From JAVBUP01 sp031555175 (lineage in GTDB: Bacteria; Bacillota_I; Bacilli_A; Erysipelotrichales; Coprobacillaceae), in the NCBI GenBank assembly GCA_031555175.1, contig JAVBUP010000016.1, positions 1-64,000 of the forward strand: a stretch of 64,000 bases of DNA, read 5' to 3'. Under the pieces are notes generated by a model. The model had not been told where the DNA came from, did no database searches, and was given only the letters and a program-made list of their open reading frames with translations. The position numbers and the translations under genes were made by a program. Shown here piece after piece: positions 47,909 through 57,263 of this stretch (positions are counted from its first letter, which is position 1; each line of letters opens with the position of its first letter).

Positions 47909-48249
47909 TTGTCTTTATTAATTCCTTGCAAAATATCATTAATATGATTGCCATAGGCCAAACTAGTATCATATACAAATAATAAGTTTGGTGTCTTATA
48001 CGTAGTTAATCTTTTTGATAATAATGTCCTAATATAACCTTTAGATCTATCTAGAGCATTCATTGCCTCTTTTATGTTTGTACTCTTATTTAAGAATGAT
48101 ACATAAATTTTCGCATAAGACAACTCATTTGTTACTTCAACTTCAGTGATTGTACATATTCCAATTTTAGGATCCTTCACTTCAAATTGTAGAATTTCAG
48201 ATAATTCACGTTGAATAATAGCATTCATTTTATCTCTTTTCACAGCCAT
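47893..48249 (-). CDS. rbfA: Ribosome-binding factor A
   Basis: A KH-like 30S maturation and cold-response factor, 118 residues. It opens with the family pattern RDKMNAIIQRELSEILQFEVKDPKIG in the usual place, and continues TITEVEVTNELSYAKIYVSFLN. It is the last gene of the rimP-nusA-infB operon; truB, which often follows, is not here. Confidence 0.96.
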   Translation of the reverse strand: MAVKRDKMNAIIQRELSEILQFEVKDPKIGICTITEVEVTNELSYAKIYVSFLNKSTNIKEAMNALDRSKGYIRTLLSKRLTTYKTPNLLFVYDTSLAYGNHINDILQGINKDKKSDD

Positions 48250-48259
48250 TTTCTAACAC

Positions 48260-50125
48260 CTACGCTCTCTTTACTTCTTGCATTTCAAACGCTTCAACAA
48301 TATCTCCTTCTTTGATATCGTTATAGTTTTCTATAGTTAAACCGCATTCGAATCCAGTAGCAACTTCTTTAGCATCGTTTTGGAATCTCTTTAATGATCC
48401 TAATTGACCAGTATAAATTACAATTCCTTCACGAATTAAACGAATTTGACAATCTCTGCGAAGTAGTCCTTCTGTTACATAACTTCCTGCAATACTACCA
48501 ACTTTGCTAACTTTGATGACTTGACGAATTTCAGCTTGTCCGATTACAACTTCTTTAAACTCAGGAGCAAGCATTCCTTTACAAGCTGCTTCAATTTCTT
48601 CAACCATTTTATAAATGATATTATGAAGTCTGATTTCTACACCTTCATCTTCTGCCTTTTTTCTAGTATTCCCATCAGGACGCACATTAAACCCATAGAT
48701 TAAAGCACTTGAAGCACTAGCAAGAAGTATATCAGATTCAGATATTGCCCCAACTGAAGCCCTAATTACATTGACTCTAATAGTATCTACTTTAATTTTT
48801 TCTAAAGATGCCTTTACAGCTTCAGCCGTACCATTAACGTCAGCCTTAACGATAATATTTAAATCTTGTACTTCACCAGTCGAAATTTGTGAATATAAAT
48901 CGTCTAATGATAGTGCAGCTCCAGAACGGCGATCTTTTTCTTGTTTATTTTTAAGCCTTTGCTCACCAATAGCTCGCGCTGCTTTTTCTGTTTCAAAGGC
49001 CATAAACTTATCACCAGCAACAGGCACTTCATTTAACCCAGTAATTTCTACTGGAGTAGATGGAATAGCTTCCTTAATTTCTTTACCTTTATCATTTAAC
49101 ATTTGTCTTACTTTACCAAATGATGCACCTACTACAATTGGATCACCAACACGTAGCGTTCCATTCTCTACTAGCAATGTCGCAACAGGTCCACGTCCTT
49201 TATCTAGTTTTGCTTCTATAACACTTCCATAAGCATAACGTTTTGGATTTGCCTTAAGATCAGCCATTTCAGCAATAACCACAATCGTTTCTAACAATTC
49301 ATCAATACCAATTCTTTGCTTTGCCGAGATATTGCAAAATACAGTATCTCCACCCCATTCCTCAGGCATTAAACCTAAATCAGAAAGTGCATATTTTAGT
49401 TTTTCTGGATCAGCTCCAGGTTTATCAATCTTATTGATAGCAACAATAATTGGCACTCCAGCAGCTTTAGCATGATCGATTGCTTCTCTTGTTTGAGGCA
49501 TAACCCCATCATCAGCCGCAACAACAATAATTACAATGTCAGTAACTTGTGCACCACGAATTCTCATTTGTGTAAATGCCTCATGACCAGGTGTATCTAA
49601 GAATGTAACCTTATTATTCTTAACATCCACTTGATAAGCACCGATATGTTGTGTAATTCCACCAAACTCACCTTCTACTACACTTGATTTACGAATTGTA
49701 TCAAGTAAGGTAGTTTTTCCATGATCGACATGCCCCATGATTGTTACAACAGGAGCTCTAGTCACTAAATCATCTGGATTATCGATAATCTCGATATTTT
49801 CAAACTCGATTTCAGATACTTCAATATGCTTTTCACATTCAAATCCATATTCTAAGCATATAAGTTCAACAGTCTCATCATCCAAATTCGCATTCATAGT
49901 TACCATTTTTCCTAACAAGAACAAGAATTTAATAACTGCAGCAATTGGTTGCCCAATCTTTGCTGCCAACTCATTTACAGTAATTCCTTCCTCGTAAATG
50001 ATTTTTCCTTCTTGAATAACTTCTTCTTTCTTAACATTCTTTACGGGAATATTAGAAATCAATTTATCATTGCGCTTGTTATTCTTTTTAATTGGTTTTT
50101 TGTTTTTATTGACTTTATTCGCCAT
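48260..50125 (-). CDS. infB: Translation initiation factor IF-2
   Basis: A GTPase that positions initiator tRNA on the ribosome. The 621-residue protein has a short lysine-rich N-terminus, the IF2_N domain (GITVNELAAKIGQPIAAVIK), the G domain with G1 GHVDHGKTTLLD, DTPGHEAF and NKIDKP, then domains II, III and C1-C2. The N-terminal region is shorter than in B. subtilis or E. coli. The ATG at 50125 follows AGGAGGG and overlaps the upstream gene by 11 bases. Confidence 0.97.
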   Translation of the reverse strand: MANKVNKNKKPIKKNNKRNDKLISNIPVKNVKKEEVIQEGKIIYEEGITVNELAAKIGQPIAAVIKFLFLLGKMVTMNANLDDETVELICLEYGFECEKHIEVSEIEFENIEIIDNPDDLVTRAPVVTIMGHVDHGKTTLLDTIRKSSVVEGEFGGITQHIGAYQVDVKNNKVTFLDTPGHEAFTQMRIRGAQVTDIVIIVVAADDGVMPQTREAIDHAKAAGVPIIVAINKIDKPGADPEKLKYALSDLGLMPEEWGGDTVFCNISAKQRIGIDELLETIVVIAEMADLKANPKRYAYGSVIEAKLDKGRGPVATLLVENGTLRVGDPIVVGASFGKVRQMLNDKGKEIKEAIPSTPVEITGLNEVPVAGDKFMAFETEKAARAIGEQRLKNKQEKDRRSGAALSLDDLYSQISTGEVQDLNIIVKADVNGTAEAVKASLEKIKVDTIRVNVIRASVGAISESDILLASASSALIYGFNVRPDGNTRKKAEDEGVEIRLHNIIYKMVEEIEAACKGMLAPEFKEVVIGQAEIRQVIKVSKVGSIAGSYVTEGLLRRDCQIRLIREGIVIYTGQLGSLKRFQNDAKEVATGFECGLTIENYNDIKEGDIVEAFEMQEVKRA

Positions 50126-50435
50126 GCAAATCACCCTCCTTTATAATTTCTTTTAACTTCTTCGCAAATCCAACATCAGTAATTCCAACAGCTTTACGAT
50201 TTTCCTTACCAATCGCATTAGATAATTCATCTGAATTAAACAGTATTCTATAATCAACATGATAAGATTTGCATTTATCAGTTAACATTTTCTTTGTATT
50301 ATCACTAGCGTCACTAGCAATCAATACAAAATAAACTTTACTCTTTCTTATACCATCAATAACTGACTCACCAGTAACTATTTTTCTTGCCCTAGCCATT
50401 AATCCTAACAAATTTAAGATTTGATTAGTTAGCAT
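50115..50435 (-). CDS. L7Ae-family ribosomal-like protein YlxQ
   Basis: A 106-residue L7Ae/L30e-fold protein (B. subtilis YlxQ, RplGA) that binds kink-turn RNA in relatives. It opens LLGLMARARKIVTGESVIDGI and has VYFVLIASDASDNTKKMLTDKC. It overlaps rnpM by 11 bases upstream and infB by 11 bases downstream, in the conserved nusA-infB order. Confidence 0.92.
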   Translation of the reverse strand: MLTNQILNLLGLMARARKIVTGESVIDGIRKSKVYFVLIASDASDNTKKMLTDKCKSYHVDYRILFNSDELSNAIGKENRKAVGITDVGFAKKLKEIIKEGDLHGE

Positions 50436-50679
50436 ATTTTAATAATTCCTCATAAATCATTTCTGGTATTTCAATTTCTAATACTTTGTCTAGTGTTTTT
50501 CTTTTCTTTGCCAACTCAATAACTTCAACAGATTTCTTAAGATATGCTCCTCTACCATTCTGCTTACCAGTTACATCCACAAATACTTGACCTTCATTAT
50601 TCTTAACTACTCTAATAAGATCCTTTTTTGGTAACTGTTCTTGAGAAACAACACATTTCCTAAGAGGTACTTTTTTCAT
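50425..50679 (-). CDS. rnpM: YlxR/RnpM family RNase P modulator
   Basis: An 84-residue protein of the YlxR family. It has the conserved start VPLRKCVVSQEQLPKKDLIRVV and the motif GRGAYLKKSVE. In B. subtilis RnpM binds the RNase P RNA and dampens its activity. It lies seven bases after nusA. Confidence 0.93.
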   Translation of the reverse strand: MKKVPLRKCVVSQEQLPKKDLIRVVKNNEGQVFVDVTGKQNGRGAYLKKSVEVIELAKKRKTLDKVLEIEIPEMIYEELLKYAN

Positions 50680-50686
50680 AAACTAA

Positions 50687-52165
50687 TTAATCCTCATCAT
50701 AATATTTGTCGAATTCATCATAGTCAATATCATCTTCATATTTACTTAAATCTTCAACAATTTCGATTTCTTCTTCATCATCATCATAAATCGGCATTGA
50801 ATAAACTGGTTTAGATTTTTCAGACTTAACTTCTTCAACATTATTAATATTGAAGAAATAATCATCATCATCATTGTTTTTTGTCTTTTTAGACTTAGTA
50901 GGTTTCTTTGCTTTTTCAGCTTTATACTTTTCTTTACGTACAGTAGCTAATACGCTTGAAACATCGACTTTTTCTTCTTTCTTAGGCGTAGCAGCTGGTA
51001 CAATTTCAGTAACTGGCGTAACTGCTTCAACCACTATTTCTTCAACCACTTCTTCATTAACAAATTCTTCCTCGATAGGTGCTTGTTTTTCAGATACCGT
51101 TGGATCAAATAGCCCTTCCGCCATAGCATCACTAAATGATTTAATATCAATCTTCCATCCAGTTAGTCCAACAGCTAAGCGAGCATTTTGCCCACGTTTA
51201 CCGATCGCTAAAGATAATTGGTTATCTGGCACAACAACCTGTGCAGAATGAGTATCCTCATTTACTGTTACATTTACTACTTGAGATGGACTCAAAGCAT
51301 TAGAAATATAGACTATTGGATCGTTTGACCATTCAACAATATCAATCTTTTCACCATGTAACTCATTAACAATAGTATTTACACGGCTTCCTCTATTACC
51401 AACGCAAGCTCCAATGGCATCGACATCAGAATTTTTAGCAAAGACAGCCATTTTACTACGATCTCCAGCATCACGTGCTACAGACTTAATCTCAACTGTT
51501 CCATCAAATACTTCAGGAACTTCTTGTTCAAATAAACGTTTAACTAATCCAGGATCAGTTCTAGACACTAACACCTGCGCACCTTTAGTACCTTTTTCTA
51601 CAGCACTAACGTACACTTTAATATATTGGCCTTCAACTAATTTTTCATTTGAAATTTGTTGATTTGCTGGTAATAATGCTCCTGTCTTACCTATATTAAT
51701 GATTGCAAATCTTTCCTCAACACGATCAATTTGCCCAGTAATAAGTTCATCTTTTTTAGAGATATACTCTTCAAACATTGTTTCTTTTTCAATTTCTCTG
51801 ATTTTTTGGCGTAAAATCTGTTTAGTTTGGCTAGCAGCTAATCTACTAAAGATATCTGGGTCCACTTCTATCTCATATTCATCACCAATAGCATACTTCT
51901 TTTTTGTAACCGGCAAATCTTTATATGCGATTTGAAGATCCTCAAATCCTTCTTCTACATCCTCAACTACAGTTTTAACCAAATATAAACGAATCTTTCC
52001 TTTAGTCTCATTAATTTGAACTCTTACATCAGCTTCACCTTCACAATAAATTCTTTTGTAAGATTTTTCTAAAGCTTCTGCTAAAGCATCTAAAACAATA
52101 GTCTTTGAGATTCCACGTTCATTTTCTAATACATCTAATGCCTTAATAAATTCTCTTGTGTTCAT
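50687..52165 (-). CDS. nusA: Transcription factor NusA with long acidic C-terminal extension
   Basis: Modulates pausing, termination and antitermination by RNA polymerase. Residues 1-353 are the standard NusA core: N-terminal polymerase-binding domain, S1 (ELITGQIDRVEERFAIINIG), and two KH domains with GACVGNRGSRVNTI and LSLAIGKRGQNARLAVGL. About 139 further residues follow: a Val/Glu-rich part, a Lys-rich stretch and a highly acidic end (DDDEEEIEIVED and DEFDKYYDED). B. subtilis NusA stops near residue 371, so this tail is extra. It shares the operon with rimP, whose leader bears a hairpin that could be a NusA-responsive terminator. Confidence 0.95.
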   Translation of the reverse strand: MNTREFIKALDVLENERGISKTIVLDALAEALEKSYKRIYCEGEADVRVQINETKGKIRLYLVKTVVEDVEEGFEDLQIAYKDLPVTKKKYAIGDEYEIEVDPDIFSRLAASQTKQILRQKIREIEKETMFEEYISKKDELITGQIDRVEERFAIINIGKTGALLPANQQISNEKLVEGQYIKVYVSAVEKGTKGAQVLVSRTDPGLVKRLFEQEVPEVFDGTVEIKSVARDAGDRSKMAVFAKNSDVDAIGACVGNRGSRVNTIVNELHGEKIDIVEWSNDPIVYISNALSPSQVVNVTVNEDTHSAQVVVPDNQLSLAIGKRGQNARLAVGLTGWKIDIKSFSDAMAEGLFDPTVSEKQAPIEEEFVNEEVVEEIVVEAVTPVTEIVPAATPKKEEKVDVSSVLATVRKEKYKAEKAKKPTKSKKTKNNDDDDYFFNINNVEEVKSEKSKPVYSMPIYDDDEEEIEIVEDLSKYEDDIDYDEFDKYYDED

Positions 52166-52185
52166 TTCTGCAAATTCTCCCTCAA

Positions 52186-52647
52186 TTAAAATCTTATAGC
52201 TAATCTAGCTTCTTTAATATTAGAATAAGAAGTTTTGATTGTTTTTTTAATATTTTTTACTTTAAACTCAAACTCAATTTCCTCACCATCTATTGATAAT
52301 AAGGTACCTTCAACATCAACTTTACCACCAACAGGATTAACAAACTTCATATAGACATACTTTCCAATTGATTGTTGGACATGAGCAAATGTCTTGAGCG
52401 GTTTTTCTGCACCAGGGCTAGAAACTTCAAGATAATATTCATCCTTAATTACATCCAATGAATCTAGTTTTTCTGAAACAGCTTCAGAAACAGTTACGCA
52501 TGTTTCCATATCTAATGGCTTATCTGTCATATCAATAAAAATGCGCAAATACCATTCTCCTTCACTTCTCTCATAGACTATATCATACAGATAGCAGTTA
52601 TTAGATTTTAAAATTGGTTCGATTTCTTTAGTAATTATTTCAATCAT
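52186..52647 (-). CDS. rimP: Ribosome maturation factor RimP
   Basis: A 30S assembly factor of 153 residues. It has the N-terminal domain (WYLRIFIDMTDKPLDMETC), the hinge YYLEVSSPGAEKPL, and a C-terminal SH3-like barrel. The ATG at 52647 follows GAGG; the open frame goes six codons further up. First gene of the rimP-nusA-rnpM-ylxQ-infB-rbfA operon. Confidence 0.95.
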   Translation of the reverse strand: MIEIITKEIEPILKSNNCYLYDIVYERSEGEWYLRIFIDMTDKPLDMETCVTVSEAVSEKLDSLDVIKDEYYLEVSSPGAEKPLKTFAHVQQSIGKYVYMKFVNPVGGKVDVEGTLLSIDGEEIEFEFKVKNIKKTIKTSYSNIKEARLAIRF

Positions 52648-52675
52648 TTTATTCTTCCTCTTCATTTCAATAACA

Positions 52676-52697
52676 AAGAGTGGGTTCCCCCACTCTT
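52676..52697 (-). terminator. Hairpin in the rimP-nusA leader, terminator-like
   Basis: A nine-base stem AAGAGTGGG/CCCACTCTT with a four-base loop and a broken T tract (TTTGTTATTG) on the minus strand. It lies after the rimP promoter and before its ribosome site, so it is an attenuator candidate as well as a possible end for polC transcripts. Confidence 0.7.
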
Positions 52698-52716
52698 ACA
52701 TCTCTTCTACACGACT

Positions 52717-52744
52717 ATTATAGCATTTATTTTGATAAATACAA
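52717..52744 (-). promoter_or_regulatory. Promoter of the rimP-nusA-infB operon
   Basis: TTGTAT (52739-52744) and a perfect TATAAT (52717-52722) on the minus strand with a 16-base spacer. The start near 52709 puts the hairpin at 52676-52697 in the leader. The rest of 52745-52867 is AT-rich with no feature I can name. Confidence 0.7.
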
Positions 52745-52867
52745 CACTTTTTAGTACTGATAGCCGATTTATCAATATATTTTTCTTAAAAATACATATT
52801 TATACTCATTTATAGTCATCTAATAAGCTTTTGTATTATTTTTGTATTATTATAGTTATATGAATCA

Positions 52868-55800
52868 TTAAAATAAACTCAATTGGTTTTCTTCTTGCAG
52901 ATGATCGAATACCCCTAATCTTGTTAAAAAATCCATATTCGTATTATTAAGACTCGTTCTACTCAAAACATCCTGTTTAGAAATGAATGGTTTTTCACTT
53001 CGCGCCCTCACTACTGATTCAGCCGCAGCTCCACCTAATCCATCTATACAACTAAAAGGTGGTAGAACCCCAGTTTTATCATTTGGATTAATCATAAATC
53101 TTGTAGCATCAGAATATTCTAAGCTAATTGGACTGAAATGATAACCTCTTTCTATCATTTCCAAACAAATTTCAAATGTTGATAACAAAGCTTCATCCTT
53201 ATTTGTAGATTTCTTTTCCTGTTTTGCATCAAGAATTTCTTTTCTTCTTCGCAAAATTGCATCTTTTCCTTTAATCATTGTATCAATTTCAAATGCATCA
53301 GTTCTAGCGGAAAAATATACACTATAATACTCGCGAGGATAATATATTTTGAACCAGGCAACCCTAATCGCCATTAAAACATAAGCCACCGCATGAGCTT
53401 TTGGGAACATATACTTAATTTTTTTACATGATTCAATATACCAAGAAGGAATGTTATACTCAATCATCGACTCTTCATATTTTTTCTCTGGGAAAACAGC
53501 AGTAGCCTTTCCCTTTCTGACACACTCCATAATATCAAATGATAATTTCTCTGGTAATCCTTTTTCTATTAAGTACACCATGATGTCATCACGGCAACCA
53601 ATTACTTCAGAAAGATTACATTGTCCAGATCTAATCAATAACTCGGCATTACCCAAATAGACATCAGTCCCATGTGATAGTCCTGAAATAACAACTAACT
53701 CGGCAAATGATTTAGGCTTTGTTTGTTGTAACATACCACGAACAAATGTTGTTCCAAACTCTGGAAGACCTAATGCACCAGAATCGACATCGATATAAGA
53801 TAAATCTATACCCATCGCCTCACTTGATGAGAACAAACTCATAACCTTTTTATCATTAGTTGGTATAGTCTTTGGGTCAACACCAGTAATATCTTGTAGC
53901 ATACGAATGACAGTTGGATCAACATGTCCAAGAATATCAAGTTTCAATACATTATCATGAATCGCATGGAAATCAAAGTGTGTAGTTTTCCATTCAGAAT
54001 TTATATCATCAGCAGGAAATTGTACAGGTGTAAAATCGTAGACATCCATTTCATTAGGAATTACAATAATCCCCCCTGGATGCTGTCCAGTTGTTCTCTT
54101 AACCCCAGCAGCTCCAGCTGCTAGTCGAGATAATTCAGCACCTCTAACTTCTCCTTCCCTACCCATTGCTTCGATATATCCTTTAGCATATCCATAAGCG
54201 GTTTTGTCTGCAACAGTTGAAATCGTTCCAGCACGATATACTTTGTCTTCACCAAATAAAACTTTTGTATAATTGTGAGCTACAGCTTGATATTCGCCAG
54301 AAAAGTTTAAGTCAATATCAGGCACTTTATCTCCTTCAAACCCAAGAAAAGTCTCAAATGGGATATTTTGTCCATCGCCACGCATTTCAGCACCACATAT
54401 AGGACACACCTTATCATCTAAATCATATCCTGATGCAATTGTCCCTTCAGGCAAGAACTCACTATGCTTACATTTTCCACAAATATAGTGTGGAGGTAGC
54501 GGATTTACTTCAGTAATACCAGACATAGTAGCCACAAATGAAGATCCAACCGAACCACGTGAACCAACTAAATAACCATCATCCAAAGACTTCTTAACAA
54601 GCTTATGCGCAATATAATACATAACCGAGAAACCATATTTGATTATTGGATGCAATTCCTTCTCTAAACGCTTTTCTACAATATCTGGCAAATTATCACC
54701 ATATATCTCACGTGCAGTTTTATAACATAAATCAGTTAATAACAAAGCGTCATTTTCGATTGTCGGCGGATATAACTTGTCATGAATTGGTTTTACTTCC
54801 TCCACCATATCAGCAATCAAATTAGTATTAGTCACAACTAATTCATATGCTAGCTCATCGCCTAAAAAAGCAAATGACTTTATCATTTCGTCAGTAGTTC
54901 TAAAATGTTGATCTGGAACAATCGAATGAGCATTTTTTCGATCATGTAAAGGATGATTTGTACCACCTATACCAATATTACTATTTCTAATATAAACTTC
55001 TCTAAATATTTTCTCTTTTGGATCTAGATAATGAACATCTCCTGTAGCAACAACAATCTTTCCTAATTTCTTTGCTACGAGCACTAGTCTTTTCACACTT
55101 GCATGCAATACTTCCATTGATGCAACACTACCGCGATCTACTAGATAAGCATAATCCTCAACTGGTTGAACTTCTACATAATCATACCAAGAAATTAGTT
55201 GCTCTAAAGTATGGTCATCACTATTTAAAGCAGCTTCAAAAACATCGCTACGAGAACAACTTGTTCCAACTATTAATCCTTCACGATATTCATCTATTAG
55301 GAATTTTGGCATACGAGCTTCAATATTCAAATATTTAATATTCGAATACGATACTAGTTTAAATAAATTCTTTAATCCAATTTTGTTTTTTACCAAAATC
55401 GTAGTATGTGTTGGAAATACAATCTTGTATGTATCTTCAGTTTGAAGATTATTCAAAGTATCAAAAGTATAATACCCCTTACTATCAACTTCACTTAACA
55501 TAACTCTAAATGCATCAGATAGTACCTCAGCATCATAGTCAGCCCTATGAGCAATATCTTCGTCATAGGCAATTTTATAGTTGCGACAGACGCGGCCTAA
55601 TGAGAATCCCTTTTTTGTTTCTATAATCGCTCTTGCAAGTGGTAATGTATCAACAATTTGATTTGTAAGACTTGAATAACCATTTAATTCTAAGTAGTAA
55701 TTAAGAAAACCAATATCAAAAACTGCATTATGAGCTACCAAAACTGAATCTTTGATGAAATCAAGAATCCTTGGTAACAAATCTTTTATTGTCGGAGCAT

Positions 55801-57178
55801 TTCTTACCATTTCATTAGTAATGCTCGTTAGATTTATAATTTTTTCTGTAATTATTCTCTCTGGATTAACAAAACTTTGCATACGGTCAATTACTAATCC
55901 GTCTTTCATTTTTACAGCACCAAACTCAGTTATACCATCATTTACAACAGATAGACCAGTTGTTTCTAAGTCGAAACAAACATAAGTAGCACCTTTAAGT
56001 GAATCTGGTTTAGCGTTATAAACTATTTTATCATCTATATCAACCATATAGGCTTCAATACCATATATCATTTTTAATTTGTTATTTTTTGCCGCCTGTT
56101 GCGCTTCTGGAAAAGATTGGACATTACCATGATCGGTTACAGCAATTGCTTTATGTCCCCATTTTGCCGCTTGACTTGCATACTCAGATATAGTTCCAAT
56201 TCCATCCATCGTTGACATCTGTGTATGAGTGTGTAGTTCAACTCGCTTTACTTCACTAGTATCAACCCTACCTATTGGCCCATCAATCACTTCAACTGAT
56301 TTTCCAAAAATTGATAATTCGCGTGAATAACTATCCATACGCACATCGCCAGTTACTCTCACCCACTGCTTACCCTTTGCAAACTTATCCATTTGCTCTT
56401 TACCATATGTCTTTGTTTCAAATAGTTTAATGCTTATTGAGTCACTATAGTCAGTAATCATTAAAGTCTGAATATGAGTTTGATTTCTGGTTTTAATCAA
56501 ATCAGTTTGAAAGATATATCCTTCAACTTGAATATTAAAGGCTTCACCCTCTATCTCACTTATGAGTACAGATTGTTTAGGTCCAAAATCTGCGCGTCTA
56601 AATACTTTCTTTTCAGATGGCACTTCAACATTCGCTTCAGGTTGATAAGTCTTGAACTCATGCACCACTGGTTTTTCAAATTCTTCCATTATTTCTTTAA
56701 AAACTTCACTATCTTCTTCAACTACAAAATCAATGCTATACCTTAATCCACAACGAGATAATTCCTTAGCCAAGTCATTAGCCAATTTTCGATATGCTTG
56801 CAATTGCACTTCATTCATTAATTCGAAAGTAATAACATGGTCCTCTATAACAATAGTATTTTGTGGAAGGTTATTGAAAATAGCAAATAAACTAGGATTC
56901 CTACGGATAACAAAATTTAGATATGCCTTTACTTCATCCTCTATATATTCAACATTATTTGCTTTCATGATTAATTCAGTCTGTTGCGGAAATTTTTTTA
57001 ATGCCTCAACAAATATTTCAAATTCTGCACATGGTATAGCAATATCAGTTTCCATTATAAAAGTAAAAAGTCCAGAATTTTTCCCAATTCCAACCTTTTG
57101 AATTTTTGCGTATTTAAAGTTTTCAAGTTGGCCTTCAATACCTAGTTGTTCAAATAATGTCATTAATTTATTGTCCAT
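52868..57178 (-). CDS. polC: DNA polymerase III alpha subunit, PolC type
   Basis: The Gram-positive replicative polymerase with built-in proofreading, 1436 residues. Domains in order: an N-terminal tau-binding region and OB fold (to about 300), PHP start RVELHTHTQMSTMDG, an inserted DEDDh exonuclease (YVCFDLETTGLS near residue 405), the rest of PHP, a zinc-type CGKCKHSEF...CPICGAEM, the catalytic palm PDIDLNFSGEYQ (near residue 968), and the fingers and C-terminal helix-hairpin region. The ATG at 57178 follows GGAG; a GTG three codons earlier is possible. In many Bacillota proS lies between rseP and polC; it is absent here. Confidence 0.97.
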   Translation of the reverse strand: MDNKLMTLFEQLGIEGQLENFKYAKIQKVGIGKNSGLFTFIMETDIAIPCAEFEIFVEALKKFPQQTELIMKANNVEYIEDEVKAYLNFVIRRNPSLFAIFNNLPQNTIVIEDHVITFELMNEVQLQAYRKLANDLAKELSRCGLRYSIDFVVEEDSEVFKEIMEEFEKPVVHEFKTYQPEANVEVPSEKKVFRRADFGPKQSVLISEIEGEAFNIQVEGYIFQTDLIKTRNQTHIQTLMITDYSDSISIKLFETKTYGKEQMDKFAKGKQWVRVTGDVRMDSYSRELSIFGKSVEVIDGPIGRVDTSEVKRVELHTHTQMSTMDGIGTISEYASQAAKWGHKAIAVTDHGNVQSFPEAQQAAKNNKLKMIYGIEAYMVDIDDKIVYNAKPDSLKGATYVCFDLETTGLSVVNDGITEFGAVKMKDGLVIDRMQSFVNPERIITEKIINLTSITNEMVRNAPTIKDLLPRILDFIKDSVLVAHNAVFDIGFLNYYLELNGYSSLTNQIVDTLPLARAIIETKKGFSLGRVCRNYKIAYDEDIAHRADYDAEVLSDAFRVMLSEVDSKGYYTFDTLNNLQTEDTYKIVFPTHTTILVKNKIGLKNLFKLVSYSNIKYLNIEARMPKFLIDEYREGLIVGTSCSRSDVFEAALNSDDHTLEQLISWYDYVEVQPVEDYAYLVDRGSVASMEVLHASVKRLVLVAKKLGKIVVATGDVHYLDPKEKIFREVYIRNSNIGIGGTNHPLHDRKNAHSIVPDQHFRTTDEMIKSFAFLGDELAYELVVTNTNLIADMVEEVKPIHDKLYPPTIENDALLLTDLCYKTAREIYGDNLPDIVEKRLEKELHPIIKYGFSVMYYIAHKLVKKSLDDGYLVGSRGSVGSSFVATMSGITEVNPLPPHYICGKCKHSEFLPEGTIASGYDLDDKVCPICGAEMRGDGQNIPFETFLGFEGDKVPDIDLNFSGEYQAVAHNYTKVLFGEDKVYRAGTISTVADKTAYGYAKGYIEAMGREGEVRGAELSRLAAGAAGVKRTTGQHPGGIIVIPNEMDVYDFTPVQFPADDINSEWKTTHFDFHAIHDNVLKLDILGHVDPTVIRMLQDITGVDPKTIPTNDKKVMSLFSSSEAMGIDLSYIDVDSGALGLPEFGTTFVRGMLQQTKPKSFAELVVISGLSHGTDVYLGNAELLIRSGQCNLSEVIGCRDDIMVYLIEKGLPEKLSFDIMECVRKGKATAVFPEKKYEESMIEYNIPSWYIESCKKIKYMFPKAHAVAYVLMAIRVAWFKIYYPREYYSVYFSARTDAFEIDTMIKGKDAILRRRKEILDAKQEKKSTNKDEALLSTFEICLEMIERGYHFSPISLEYSDATRFMINPNDKTGVLPPFSCIDGLGGAAAESVVRARSEKPFISKQDVLSRTSLNNTNMDFLTRLGVFDHLQEENQLSLF

Positions 57179-57199
57179 AGTTTCCACTCCTATTTGTTT

Positions 57200-57205
57200 A
57201 TTATA
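57200..57205 (-). promoter_or_regulatory. Possible polC -10 box
   Basis: TATAAT on the minus strand, with TTTAGA 17 bases upstream as a poor -35 box, between the rseP terminator and polC. Confidence 0.5.
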
Positions 57206-57243
57206 ACAAAATTCTACACACTTCTAAAGTGAAAAGAAAAAAA

Positions 57244-57263
57244 AGATAATCGCATGATTATCT
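57244..57263 (-). terminator. Terminator after rseP
   Basis: An eight-base stem AGATAATC/GATTATCT with a four-base loop and eight Ts on the minus strand, at the rseP stop. Confidence 0.88.
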
